A stretch of 64,000 bases of DNA, from assembly GCA_045645505.1 (NCBI GenBank), contig JAZRIW010000002.1:135740-199739 (forward strand), read 5' to 3'. Shown one piece after another: positions 52,075 to 60,115 of the stretch; position 1 is the first letter of the stretch; every line of letters starts with the position of its first letter. This DNA comes from Fumia sp045645505 (GTDB lineage: Bacteria > Bacillota > Clostridia > Oscillospirales > Ruminococcaceae). The notes beneath the pieces are model-generated. The model was not told where the DNA came from. It was given only the letters and a program-made list of their open reading frames with translations, and searched no databases. The position numbers and the translations under genes are program-made.

Positions 52075-52099
52075 GAACGACACGTAGGTCGTTCCCTAC
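52074..52099 (-). repeat. Related REP hairpin directly after the RAYT gene
   Basis: On the minus strand the unit starts GTAG-GGAACGAC and closes with GTCGTTCC around CTACGT, an 8-bp perfect stem. It shares the GTAGGG foot and ACGACCT core with copies 1 and 2 but has a different stem. Confidence 0.8.
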
Positions 52100-52108
52100 G
52101 GGGTATGA

Positions 52109-52144
52109 AAAAACCAGAAACCGAAAAGGTTTCTGGTTTTTTGT
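52109..52144 (+). terminator. Bidirectional terminator between RAYT and lysA
   Basis: AAAACCAGAAACC / GGTTTCTGGTTTT around GAAAA with T runs on both strands; genes are convergent. Confidence 0.88.
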
Positions 52145-53436
52145 TATATATCATTTCTTATAAGTTCTTCTAAGCTTTCGCCTTTGACTATGACTCTTGA
52201 TTTACCATCTTTAACCATTATAACGGGGGGTGTTAAGTTTCTGTTATAGTGGGAGGACATTGAATAGTGATAAGCACCCGTTGAGAAAACTGCTAAAATG
52301 TCACCCGATTTAGGTGTGGGGAGAGGAATGTTTTCTCCCAGTAAATCTCCGCTTTCACAGCATTTTCCCGCAATAGTGAATTTACCGTCAACTGAATCAT
52401 TGACTCTGTTAGCAAGTACCATATCATATTCTGCCTGATAGAGTGCAACACGTGGGTTTTCGTACATACCGCCATCAACCGATACGTAAGTGCGGATATC
52501 GGGGATTTCTTTAACAGAGCCTACTGTGTAAAGGGTAGTACCTGCTTCACCGACAATTGAACGTCCGGGTTCGATGATGATAAAAGGACAGGGGAGAGAA
52601 TATTCTTCTGATTTTTCTTTGATAACTACGGAAACTTTTTCCATATAGTTTTCATAAGGAATGGGGTTATCATCGTCGGTATATTTTATACCAAACCCAC
52701 CGCCTAAATTGAGGTCTTTTACAATAAAGTCTGTTTCATTTTTAATATCAAGTATGAATTTCATCATAATGTTTGCGGTGGTTACAAAAGGTTCTGTATC
52801 AAAAATCTGTGAACCGATATGACAATGAACTCCTGAGAGATTTATGTTTTCATAAGAAAGAGCTTTTTTAACAGCGTCCATTGCTTCGCCCGTTTCAAGT
52901 GCAAAACCGAATTTTGAGTCAATTTGTCCCGTCATAATAAAAGAATGGGTATGAGCGTCAACTCCGGGTTTTATACGAAGCAAAATGTCAGCTTTTTTAT
53001 TTTGCTTTTTAGCAAGGTTGTTTAAAAGCTCAAGCTCAGAGAGGTTGTCAACAACAATTCTGCCAACGTCAGAATTTAATGCCATTAAGAGTTCACGTTT
53101 GGATTTATTGTTTCCGTGAAAAACGATTTTTTCGGCAGGGAAGTTAACGGAAAGTGCAGTAAAAAGTTCACCTTCAGATACTACATCAACACCTAAATTT
53201 TCAGATTTTGCAATTCTGTAAATTTCTTTGCAGGAAAATGCCTTTGAGGCATAGCAAACAAGACCATTACCATCATAAAATTTGTCGATGGAATTTTTAT
53301 AGTCACGCATAGCATTTCGTATTTTGTTTTCTTCCATAACATAAAGAGGAGTGCTGTATTCCTTTGCAAGTGAAGTGGCATCAATTCCGTCTATTAAGAG
53401 GTTACCATTATCTGAGACGGTTAAATTTCTATTCAT
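52144..53436 (-). CDS. lysA: Diaminopimelate decarboxylase
   Basis: LysA decarboxylates meso-diaminopimelate to lysine, the last step of lysine synthesis. The 430-residue type III PLP enzyme has Y-A-S-K65-A-F with the PLP lysine, H-C-H-I-G-S-Q, G-G-G-F-G-I, E-P-G-R-S-I-V and the active-site C-E-S-G-D. It is the third gene of a minus-strand run lon-engB-lysA, with 18 bases after engB. Nothing is odd in length or motifs. Confidence 0.96.
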   Translation of the reverse strand: MNRNLTVSDNGNLLIDGIDATSLAKEYSTPLYVMEENKIRNAMRDYKNSIDKFYDGNGLVCYASKAFSCKEIYRIAKSENLGVDVVSEGELFTALSVNFPAEKIVFHGNNKSKRELLMALNSDVGRIVVDNLSELELLNNLAKKQNKKADILLRIKPGVDAHTHSFIMTGQIDSKFGFALETGEAMDAVKKALSYENINLSGVHCHIGSQIFDTEPFVTTANIMMKFILDIKNETDFIVKDLNLGGGFGIKYTDDDNPIPYENYMEKVSVVIKEKSEEYSLPCPFIIIEPGRSIVGEAGTTLYTVGSVKEIPDIRTYVSVDGGMYENPRVALYQAEYDMVLANRVNDSVDGKFTIAGKCCESGDLLGENIPLPTPKSGDILAVFSTGAYHYSMSSHYNRNLTPPVIMVKDGKSRVIVKGESLEELIRNDI

Positions 53437-53454
53437 TTTAATATTTTCCTTTCC

Positions 53455-54057
53455 TTATTCAAGTGATGTGTCACCTGAAACCTCATTGATGATTTCTTTC
53501 AATGCATCTACGCCTTCGCCTGTTTCGGCGGAAAAAGGTATAATTACGATATCTTCTGCGTAAGGAATTTCCGATTTAATATCCGAAAGTCTTTTTTCAC
53601 GCTGGGTTTTATTTAATTTGTCCATTTTTGTCAAAGCGATGATAAACGGCTTTTCAGTTTCAATAAGGTAATTTACCATATCGACGTCAAGTTTTGTGGC
53701 AGGGTGTCTGCAGTCTATTAAAAGAACTACAAGGCAAAGTTCACGACTTTCGTCGTTAAGGTAGCCTTCAATTAAGTCAGCCCAGCGGATTTTTTCGGTT
53801 TTTGCAACTTTTGCATAACCATATCCCGGCAAATCTACGATTGAAACGGTATTATCGAGATTGTAAAAATTTATTGTGGCAGTTTTACCAGGAACAGCAC
53901 TTACGCGTGCAAGATTTTTGCGATTGAAAAGCTTGTTTATCAGAGAGGATTTTCCGACATTTGAACGACCTGCAAATGCAATTTCTATTTTATCTGAAGG
54001 AGGAATTTGCCCCAATAAGCCATATGATGCGGAAAACGATACATTATGATAATTCAT
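53455..54057 (-). CDS. engB: Ribosome biogenesis GTP-binding protein YsxC/EngB
   Basis: EngB is an essential GTPase for late 50S assembly. The 200-residue protein has G1 G-R-S-N-V-G-K-S-S (30-38), G3 D-L-P-G-Y-G-Y-A, and G4 T-K-M-D. The first about 25 residues include the conserved S-F-x-A-S-Y segment. It lies 13 bases after lon, the order lon-ysxC known from Bacillus, so the two are one operon. Confidence 0.95.
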   Translation of the reverse strand: MNYHNVSFSASYGLLGQIPPSDKIEIAFAGRSNVGKSSLINKLFNRKNLARVSAVPGKTATINFYNLDNTVSIVDLPGYGYAKVAKTEKIRWADLIEGYLNDESRELCLVVLLIDCRHPATKLDVDMVNYLIETEKPFIIALTKMDKLNKTQREKRLSDIKSEIPYAEDIVIIPFSAETGEGVDALKEIINEVSGDTSLE

Positions 54058-54070
54058 ATTATCCCTTTCT

Positions 54071-56485
54071 TTATTGCATTGAAATAGAATTATTTTTTGT
54101 CGGTTGACTTTTTATTGAAGGTTTCATTGTGGGCTGTGAATCTAAAGGCTTATAAGATAAAGCACCACTTAATACTTCACTTACATGTGAAACAGGGACG
54201 AATGTAATATTGTTTTTTACTACTTCGTCAACCTCTTCGAGATCTTTTTTGTTTGCTTCGGGGATAAATACAGTTTTAATTTTATTTCTGTATGCTGCCA
54301 TAGATTTTTCTCTGAGTCCGCCGATAGGCAAAACACGACCTCTTAATGTTACTTCACCGGTCATGGCAACATCTTTTCTGACAGGTATGCCGCTTAATGC
54401 CGATACAATAGAAGTTACCATAGTTACACCTGCAGATGGCCCGTCTTTTGGAACAGCACCTTCGGGAGCGTGAATGTGGAGATCTTTTTTCTTATAAAAA
54501 TCAGGAGATATTTTATAATCTTCAGCAATACTTCTGACGTAACTTACTGCAATTTCTGCTGATTCTTTCATTACATCGCCTAACTGACCTGTAATTTTGA
54601 TTTTACCGGTGCCTTGTAAAGTGATTGTTTCAATTTCCATAATTTCTCCACCGACAGAGGTCCAGGCAAGACCTGTTACAACACCGATTTCATCATATTT
54701 TCTAATATCGTCATTTAAGTATTTTACAATTCCCATAACTTCTGTGATGTTCTGTGAGGTAACGGTGAAAGATTTTATCTTTTCATCTACGAGATTTTTA
54801 GCAACCTTTCTGCAGATGTGGGCGATTTCACGTTCCAAAGTACGCACACCTGCTTCACGGGTATATGAATCAATTAAAGAATAAATTCCGTCTTTAGAGA
54901 ATTTTAATTGTTTTGAAGTTATACCATGACGTTTTAATTGTTTTGGAATAAGGTGTTTTTTTGCAATGTTAAATTTTTCTTCTCTTGTATAACTGGACAT
55001 TTCTATAATTTCCATACGGTCTAAAAGTGGTTTCGGAATAGCGGAAATGTCATTGGCGGTAGTGATAAAGAGAACATTACTTAAATCAAAGGGAACTTCA
55101 ATATAGTGGTCACGGAAATCAACATTCTGCTCACTGTCTAAAACTTCGAGCATAGCAGAAGAGGGGTCACCTTTATAATCAGCCCCCATTTTATCAATTT
55201 CGTCAAGTAAAATAACAGGGTTTTTGGTACCTGCCTGTCGCATGGCATTTATAATTCTTCCCGGCATAGAGCCTAAATAGGTTTTTCTGTGGCCACGGAT
55301 TTCTGCTTCATCGCGGACACCACCTAATGAGATACGGACATATTTGCGGTTTAACGAAGTAGCTATAGATTTTGCAATAGAGGTCTTTCCGACACCGGGA
55401 GGTCCTGCCAAACAGAGAATCTGCCCTTTTATATCAGGGGACAGTTTTCGTACGGCAATAAGCTCTAAAATACGTTCTTTTACTTTTTGCATACCGTAAT
55501 GGTCGCGTTCTAAAATGCGGGTAGAGTAATTTATATCTGTTTTTTCTTTGGAGAAAGAGTCCCAGGGAAGATCAATACAGGTTTCTATATAAGTTCTTAT
55601 AATCTGTCCTTCCTGAGATTGCACAGGAGTATGGTAAAGACGCTCACATTCCTTTAAAAGTTTATCTTTTGTCTGCCTGGGCATATTTTTAAAGCTTTCG
55701 ATTTTTTCTGCGTATTCTGAAGATTCTTCCTGAGGATTGTCGGTTTCACCTAATTCTTCGGAAATTACTTTTATCTGTTCACGCAAAAAGTAATCACGCT
55801 GATTCTTATCCATCTGGTCTTTCACCTGTGAATAAATGTCGTGTTCCCAGGTGAGTACAGCGGTTTCGTGTTGTAAAACTTCTAAAAGTATCTGAAGTTT
55901 GTTAAATAAAGATTTTTCTTCCAAAAGGATTTGTTTATCTTTTACAGGTAAAAAGAGATTTTGCACAATTTTATCAAAAAGTCCTTTTGAGGTTTTTTGT
56001 GAAAGGACATTCTGAATGATTTCTTTAGGCATTTTGGGAATTAGTTCGCAATAACTTTCAAATGAATCGGTTACAGCACGAAACATAGCTTCCTCAACAT
56101 CGGGAGCTACCCTTGTTTTACGTGCATCAGGTAAAGATTTTACGGTGCACTCCATATAAGGCGAGAAAGAAGAAATTTCTGTAATCGAAGCCTTATAAAT
56201 GCCTTCAACCATTATTCTGAGTCCGTTATTTCCTGTGTTTAAAAGCTGAACAATTTTAGCAACAACACCTGTTTTATATAAATCCTTTTTTTGTGGTTCT
56301 TCAATAGTATAATCTTTTTGAGCTACCAAAAAAATAAGTTGGTCTTTTTTCATAGCTTCTTTAATTGCAAGTATTGATTTTTCTCTTCCTACATCAAAGT
56401 GCATGGTCATTGATGGAAACATAACTATTCCGCGCATAGCGATTGTAGGAAGTGTAGTGATACTTTGTTTACTTGTATTACTCAT
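54071..56485 (-). CDS. lon: ATP-dependent protease Lon (LonA)
   Basis: Lon degrades misfolded and regulatory proteins in the cytosol. The 804-residue protein has an N-terminal substrate-binding domain (about 1-210), the AAA+ module with Walker A G-P-P-G-V-G-K-T (361-368), and a C-terminal protease domain. The catalytic dyad is Ser684 (D-G-P-S-A-G) and Lys727. A short Ser/Lys/Gln tail follows. ATG is preceded by AAAGGAGC. Promoter at 56519-56547. It heads lon-engB-lysA. Confidence 0.97.
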   Translation of the reverse strand: MSNTSKQSITTLPTIAMRGIVMFPSMTMHFDVGREKSILAIKEAMKKDQLIFLVAQKDYTIEEPQKKDLYKTGVVAKIVQLLNTGNNGLRIMVEGIYKASITEISSFSPYMECTVKSLPDARKTRVAPDVEEAMFRAVTDSFESYCELIPKMPKEIIQNVLSQKTSKGLFDKIVQNLFLPVKDKQILLEEKSLFNKLQILLEVLQHETAVLTWEHDIYSQVKDQMDKNQRDYFLREQIKVISEELGETDNPQEESSEYAEKIESFKNMPRQTKDKLLKECERLYHTPVQSQEGQIIRTYIETCIDLPWDSFSKEKTDINYSTRILERDHYGMQKVKERILELIAVRKLSPDIKGQILCLAGPPGVGKTSIAKSIATSLNRKYVRISLGGVRDEAEIRGHRKTYLGSMPGRIINAMRQAGTKNPVILLDEIDKMGADYKGDPSSAMLEVLDSEQNVDFRDHYIEVPFDLSNVLFITTANDISAIPKPLLDRMEIIEMSSYTREEKFNIAKKHLIPKQLKRHGITSKQLKFSKDGIYSLIDSYTREAGVRTLEREIAHICRKVAKNLVDEKIKSFTVTSQNITEVMGIVKYLNDDIRKYDEIGVVTGLAWTSVGGEIMEIETITLQGTGKIKITGQLGDVMKESAEIAVSYVRSIAEDYKISPDFYKKKDLHIHAPEGAVPKDGPSAGVTMVTSIVSALSGIPVRKDVAMTGEVTLRGRVLPIGGLREKSMAAYRNKIKTVFIPEANKKDLEEVDEVVKNNITFVPVSHVSEVLSGALSYKPLDSQPTMKPSIKSQPTKNNSISMQ

Positions 56486-56518
56486 ATAAGCTCCTTTTAA
56501 AAAAATATATACACATCT

Positions 56519-56547
56519 ATTATATAAAAATTAAAAGATACTTTCAA
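56519..56547 (-). promoter_or_regulatory. Promoter of lon-engB-lysA
   Basis: On the minus strand TTGAAA (plus 56542-56547) and TATAAT (plus 56519-56524) are 17 bases apart. A perfect 13-bp hairpin of AT pairs lies just upstream (56564-56596). Confidence 0.78.
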
Positions 56548-56563
56548 TAGCAAAAATGTAAAC

Positions 56564-56596
56564 TAATACAAAAATTTATTGATAATTTTTGTATTA
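56564..56596. repeat. Perfect 13-bp inverted repeat upstream of lon
   Basis: TAATACAAAAATT and AATTTTTGTATTA surround a 7-base loop. It lies about 15 bases upstream of the lon -35 box and could be an operator or insulating hairpin. No T run follows on either strand. Confidence 0.5.
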
Positions 56597-56682
56597 TTGA
56601 ACGAAAAAATCGTGCCTTTGAGGTGTTTTCATAAAATGAGGCAATTTTAAGCTTTTGACATACTATGAGATATAGAAAACAG

Positions 56683-56808
56683 TTACAGGCAAAGTAAAAG
56701 GTTGCGAAAGCTTTAAGAAAACCTTTTTCTCTTGGTACCTTATGCGCAGGGAACTTTGCTTGTTTAAATATATCTGCCATCTTTATAAGGTGGCAGAGAA
56801 TTTTTTTA
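56683..56808 (+). ncRNA. Structured RNA candidate with intrinsic terminator, upstream of a 51-codon gene
   Basis: By hand folding, GCAAAGT (56689-56695) pairs with ACTTTGC (56753-56759). Inside, AAAAGGTT (56696-56703) pairs with AACCTTTT (56720-56727) and caps a GCGAAAGC mini-hairpin. A second arm has CCT/AGG near 56737-56750. A terminator stem CTGCCATC / GGTGGCAG (about 56773-56797) with seven T follows at 56800-56806. TTGACA at 56655 has no good -10. The class is not recognised; it could be a riboswitch for the next gene or a stand-alone small RNA. Confidence 0.5.
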
Positions 56809-56846
56809 TAAAAAAAGGGTAAAAATATTAAAAAGGGGGAATTTGT

Positions 56847-57002
56847 ATGAAAAAAGATGAAGAAAAGAATATTTTGAAGGAAAGTAATATTTTAAGTTCA
56901 ATGATTAATCCGAAGCCGAGTAAAGAAGACCCTGATGGCAGTTATACAGGGGTACCTGTGGAATACGGGGAAAAGCCTGTTCAGGATGCAGATGATTTAT
57001 AA
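56847..57002 (+). CDS. Small acidic protein of unknown function, 51 residues
   Basis: ATG at 56847 follows AAAAGGGGGA by six bases and reads through 51 codons to TAA at 57000. The protein is hydrophilic with no membrane segment. The second half, D-P-D-G-S-Y-T-G-V-P-V-E-Y-G-E-K-P-V-Q-D-A-D-D-L cut at the stop, resembles a motif I have seen at the end of small hypothetical Firmicutes proteins (S-Y-T-G-x-P ... P-V-Q-D-A-D-D-L). That makes it a real gene in my view, with no known function. Two strong hairpins follow it. Confidence 0.75.
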   Translation: MKKDEEKNILKESNILSSMINPKPSKEDPDGSYTGVPVEYGEKPVQDADDL

Positions 57003-57011
57003 TGATAATTA

Positions 57012-57046
57012 AATGTCGAAACAGTAATTTTTTTACTGTTTCGACG
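57012..57046 (+). terminator. Perfect hairpin after the 51-codon gene
   Basis: GTCGAAACAGTAA pairs with TTACTGTTTCGAC around TTTTT. T-poor flank on the plus strand, so termination may rely on the second hairpin at 57062-57107. Confidence 0.6.
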
Positions 57047-57061
57047 TTCGATAGTCATTAT

Positions 57062-57108
57062 AAAAAAAGGAGTATTAAAAACAAAAAAGTTTTTAATACT
57101 CCTTTTTT
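57062..57108. terminator. Bidirectional terminator
   Basis: AAAAAAGGAGTATTAAAAAC pairs with GTTTTTAATACTCCTTTTTT around AAAAAA. It can serve the 51-codon gene (plus) and the NUDIX gene (minus). Confidence 0.85.
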
Positions 57109-57170
57109 AAGGTTAGTATAAAACGGACGATTGAAAATTTTATCAAAATAAGTGCTTTACGACAGGAAAT

Positions 57171-57584
57171 TTAATAAAAATCCTTTATTATTGGTTTAGC
57201 TTTATTTACCAACTGTTTATCGTTTTCATAGATTAAAAAAGAGTGTGCAAGATTGATTTCCACCCATTTTATCTGAGCAATTTCTTCCTCCTGAGGAATA
57301 TAATCAAAGTTCTTTGCACGTCCTAAAAAATAGATAACATCTTTTGTGACATCTTTTTTAGGTGAATAGGTTACTACTTCCCTAAAACTTGAATCTAAAT
57401 CGATATCTATATTAGTTTCTTCCATAACCTCACGTAAAGCAGTTTGCTCTTCGGTTTCCCCTGCTTCGACATGTCCTTTCGGAAATGACCAATGTCCGCC
57501 TACCGAATGTTTAATCAGGAGCAGTTCAGTGTTTCCATGATGTTTTCTGAACACAACTGCACCACATGACTTTTCGTATGACAT
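57171..57584 (-). CDS. NUDIX hydrolase, Ap4A hydrolase-like
   Basis: The 137-residue protein carries a complete Nudix box, G-H-V-E-A-G-E-T ... R-E-V-M-E-E-T (about residues 37-59), preceded by S-F-P-K. This S-F-P-K-G-H pattern is typical of bis(5'-nucleosyl)-tetraphosphatases, which clear Ap4A, but substrate cannot be fixed by sequence. The start ATG follows AAAGGAATC. It stands alone between terminators and a gap of 234 bases. Confidence 0.85.
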   Translation of the reverse strand: MSYEKSCGAVVFRKHHGNTELLLIKHSVGGHWSFPKGHVEAGETEEQTALREVMEETNIDIDLDSSFREVVTYSPKKDVTKDVIYFLGRAKNFDYIPQEEEIAQIKWVEINLAHSFLIYENDKQLVNKAKPIIKDFY

Positions 57585-57818
57585 TATCAGATTCCTTTCA
57601 TTTTAGTATCATTGCACTAATTTTATCATATTGTAGTAAAAAAATCAAAGCTTAATTTGTGAATTTTTTTAAAAAAGATAAAAATTATATTTTTTATGGA
57701 ATTTTTATCGTTAATTCGAGCAATTTTTACAGTTTATACATTATTTTTGCTTCAAAATAGGGTAAAATAAATTTTATAAGAGTATATTTAATATTTAAAG
57801 TTAGGAAAGTGGTCTTGG

Positions 57819-58682
57819 TTGTTTGGCTATGTAAAACCTTTTAAACCTGAATTAAAGATTAAAGAATTTGATACTTATCAGGCGGTATATTGTGGCTTGT
57901 GTCATCAGCTCGGTAAGGTGTTCGGACCTTTTGCCAAACTTACTTTAAGCTATGATTTTACTTTTATGGCAATTCTTTCTTTAGCGCTCAAAGAGGAGTT
58001 TGAGGGATTTAAAAAAACTGTATGTATGGCAAATCCTCTTAAAAGAAAAAATTGTTGTGCGTTGTCTTGTGAAACTGCTTTTGTAAGTGCTTGTGCGATG
58101 ATGCTTTTTTATTATAAACTTAAGGATAATATTGAGGATAGTAAATTCTTTAAAAAATTTTGTTATATTTTATTGCTGCCATTTGCTTTTTTTGCAAAAA
58201 AGAGGGCAGTCAGACTTTACCCATATCTTGATAAGTGCTTCAGCGATATGATGAAAGAACAAGCTTTTCTTGAAAAAATAAAATCGGATAGTGTGGATTG
58301 TGCTTCGGAACCTACTGCAAAAGCGCTTCAGATGGTTTTCTCAAGCTTGAGTGAGGATGAAAATCAAAAACGGGTGCTGCAAAGGCTTGGATATTTGCTT
58401 GGCCGGTGGATATATCTTTTAGACGCATTGGACGATTTGAAATCAGATGCCAAAAATAAAAATTACAATGTATTTTTACTGAAATTTAAGGCTTATGATT
58501 TAAACAGTGAAAACAAAAAAGAAATACTGGATTATGGCGAAGGTGTACTTAATATTACGGTGGCTGAAATAGCTTCAGCGTATGAGCTTTTGAAGCTTAA
58601 CAGATATAAGACAATTCTTGATAATATAATTTACTTAGGATTGAAATCTTCTGCCAGTTTAGTTTTATCAAATAAAAAATAA
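57819..58682 (+). CDS. DUF5685 family protein
   Basis: The 287-residue protein starts with TTG after AGGAAAGTGG. F-G-Y-V-K-P at the N-terminus, Y-x-A-V-Y-C-G-L-C-H-Q-L-G-K-x-F-G, and the helical R-W-I-Y-L-L-D-A-L-D-D-L-K-S-D mark the DUF5685 family. Many Cys residues and a D-A-x-D-D-L-x-x-D helix recall all-helical isoprenoid-type folds, but no enzyme activity is known. Members commonly sit beside a J-domain protein, as here, 35 bases upstream. Confidence 0.82.
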   Translation: MFGYVKPFKPELKIKEFDTYQAVYCGLCHQLGKVFGPFAKLTLSYDFTFMAILSLALKEEFEGFKKTVCMANPLKRKNCCALSCETAFVSACAMMLFYYKLKDNIEDSKFFKKFCYILLLPFAFFAKKRAVRLYPYLDKCFSDMMKEQAFLEKIKSDSVDCASEPTAKALQMVFSSLSEDENQKRVLQRLGYLLGRWIYLLDALDDLKSDAKNKNYNVFLLKFKAYDLNSENKKEILDYGEGVLNITVAEIASAYELLKLNRYKTILDNIIYLGLKSSASLVLSNKK

Positions 58683-58717
58683 TTATTAACTGATTATTTC
58701 GGTAATAGGAGGTAAAT

Positions 58718-59344
58718 ATGCCTGTAAGTGATCCATATAAGGTTTTAGGGGTTTCAGCTAATGCAACCGAAGAGGAAATAAAGGTTGCATACAGAGAACT
58801 TGCTAAAAAATATCATCCTGATAATTATGCTGACAGTCCTCTCTCTGATTTGGCAAATGAGAAGATGCAGGAAATAAATGAGGCTTATGATATGATTATC
58901 GCTAATTTGCGTAATAAAAATACGCAAAATAATAGCGGATATTATCAAAGACAAGGAAATTATCAGTCGTCGAATTTGTGGGATATAAGAAGACTTATAG
59001 AGCAGAATCGACTTGTTGAGGCTGAGGAATTGCTTGATGGTATCCCTGTTTCTTCAAGAGATGCTGAATGGTATTATCTTAAGGGCAGTGTGTATTTTGG
59101 GAGAGGTTGGCTCGATGATGCATTAAATCACTTTTCTACTGCATGCAGATTAAATCCGAGTAACCCTGAATACAGAGCTGCTATGAACAGAATGATGTGG
59201 CAACGTCAGGGAAATATGGGAGGCCCTTATCATACGGGTAATTCTAATATGGGTGGTTGTTCTACTTGTGATATTTGTCAGGGGCTTATTTGTGCTGACT
59301 GCTGTTGCGAATGTATGGGCGGGGATATAATACCTTGTTGCTGA
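58718..59344 (+). CDS. J-domain protein with TPR-like middle and Cys-rich tail
   Basis: Residues 4-70 form a J domain with H-P-D at 33-35 (A-K-K-Y-H-P-D-N-Y), so it should stimulate an Hsp70. Residues about 85-160 read as two TPR-like helix pairs (A-E-W-Y-Y-L-K-G-S-V-Y-F-G-R-G-W-L-D-D-A-L). The last 30 residues hold about 12 Cys, including C-S-T-C-D-I-C and C-C-C-E-C, a likely metal or cluster site. It is not canonical DnaJ: no Gly/Phe region or zinc repeats. It is paired with DUF5685 upstream and a membrane protein downstream. Confidence 0.87.
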   Translation: MPVSDPYKVLGVSANATEEEIKVAYRELAKKYHPDNYADSPLSDLANEKMQEINEAYDMIIANLRNKNTQNNSGYYQRQGNYQSSNLWDIRRLIEQNRLVEAEELLDGIPVSSRDAEWYYLKGSVYFGRGWLDDALNHFSTACRLNPSNPEYRAAMNRMMWQRQGNMGGPYHTGNSNMGGCSTCDICQGLICADCCCECMGGDIIPCC

Positions 59345-59357
59345 GGAAGTGATATTA

Positions 59358-59906
59358 TTGAAATCTGTCAAAAAAATAGCTTTGGGTGGGATAATTGCCG
59401 CTTTAAGCTTGTGTATTATGTTGCTTACCGGTATTTTCCCTATGGCTGAATATACTTTGCCGATGATAGCAGGTGTTTTACTTGTAGTATTGGTGATTGA
59501 GATGGGTGTAAAATCCTCTTTACTTATATTTCTTGCAGTTTCGATACTTTCTGTTATATTAGTTCCACTTAAAGACAGTGCAGTATTTTATGTTGTGTTT
59601 TTAGGGTGGTACCCAATAATTAAATCAAAGCTTGAAAGTATTAAAAACAGGGTAATTGAATGGATATTAAAATTCAGTTTGTTTAACATTTCAATAATTT
59701 CAGGGGTTTTTATTTCTTTATATCTTTTTAAAATTACAGAGTATTTTGAAATATTTTCAAATAGCTTTTGGCTTACAGGAATACTTTTTGTTTTTATTAA
59801 TGTAGTTTTTGTGATTTATGATATTGCGGTTACAAGGATGGTGACTATCTATATAAGATGGTTTAAACCTAAATATATGAATAAGATTTTTAAAAGTGGA
59901 TTGTAA
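59358..59906 (+). CDS. Membrane protein of unknown function, ECF S-component-like
   Basis: The protein has about 182 residues and five or six hydrophobic segments. Start is probably TTG at 59358, about ten bases after GAGGA; an in-frame GTG at 59349 is too close to that site. The N-terminal K-I-A-L-G-G-I-I-A-A-L-S-L-C-I-M-L-L resembles ECF transporter S components, but no substrate-defining motif is seen. It lies in the DUF5685/J-protein cluster. Confidence 0.65.
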   Translation: MKSVKKIALGGIIAALSLCIMLLTGIFPMAEYTLPMIAGVLLVVLVIEMGVKSSLLIFLAVSILSVILVPLKDSAVFYVVFLGWYPIIKSKLESIKNRVIEWILKFSLFNISIISGVFISLYLFKITEYFEIFSNSFWLTGILFVFINVVFVIYDIAVTRMVTIYIRWFKPKYMNKIFKSGL

Positions 59907-59920
59907 TTTCTTTCAGTGTA

Positions 59921-59949
59921 TTGATTATATTTATAAAAAGTGGTATAAT
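59921..59949 (+). promoter_or_regulatory. Promoter of folT
   Basis: TTGATT (59921-59926) and TATAAT (59944-59949) are 17 bases apart, 12 bases before the THF aptamer. Confidence 0.8.
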
Positions 59950-59960
59950 AGTTTTCTAAA

Positions 59961-60059
59961 AACAGAGTAGGCAAACAGGCGTTAAGTGTTCGACAGACGG
60001 GGAGTTGCTGTCGGGACGAAAAGCAATAGCTTGCGGTTTGGTTGTCGCATCCCGCTGTA
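59961..60059 (+). ncRNA. Tetrahydrofolate (THF) riboswitch
   Basis: The aptamer contains ACAGAGTAG near 59962, GGCGTTAAGTG near 59978, GGGACGAA near 60013, and GTCGCATCCCGCTGT ending at 60058. The first and last segments pair to close it, as in the THF-I class. The next gene is the folate transporter folT. The platform looks translational: CCTCTTTTAC (60075-60084) can pair with GTAAAGGAGG (60099-60108), hiding the ribosome binding site. Confidence 0.92.
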
Positions 60060-60115
60060 GTCGTAGAGAATATTCCTCTTTTACGCGTACAGTAACGGGT
60101 AAAGGAGGATTTTTT

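Noticed and set aside
51679..52099. CRISPR-like repeats
   Set aside because: Only three copies in mixed orientation, two of them inside a gene, with no regular spacers; they are REP hairpins.
56544..56780. 78-codon frame on the minus strand
   Set aside because: No ribosome binding site; its start codon lies inside the terminator hairpin and the bases fold well on the plus strand, so it is more likely the shadow of a structured RNA.
60005..60115. N-terminal extension of folT
   Set aside because: The extra 37 codons coincide with the THF aptamer and sequestering hairpin; the strong ribosome binding site precedes the ATG at 60116.
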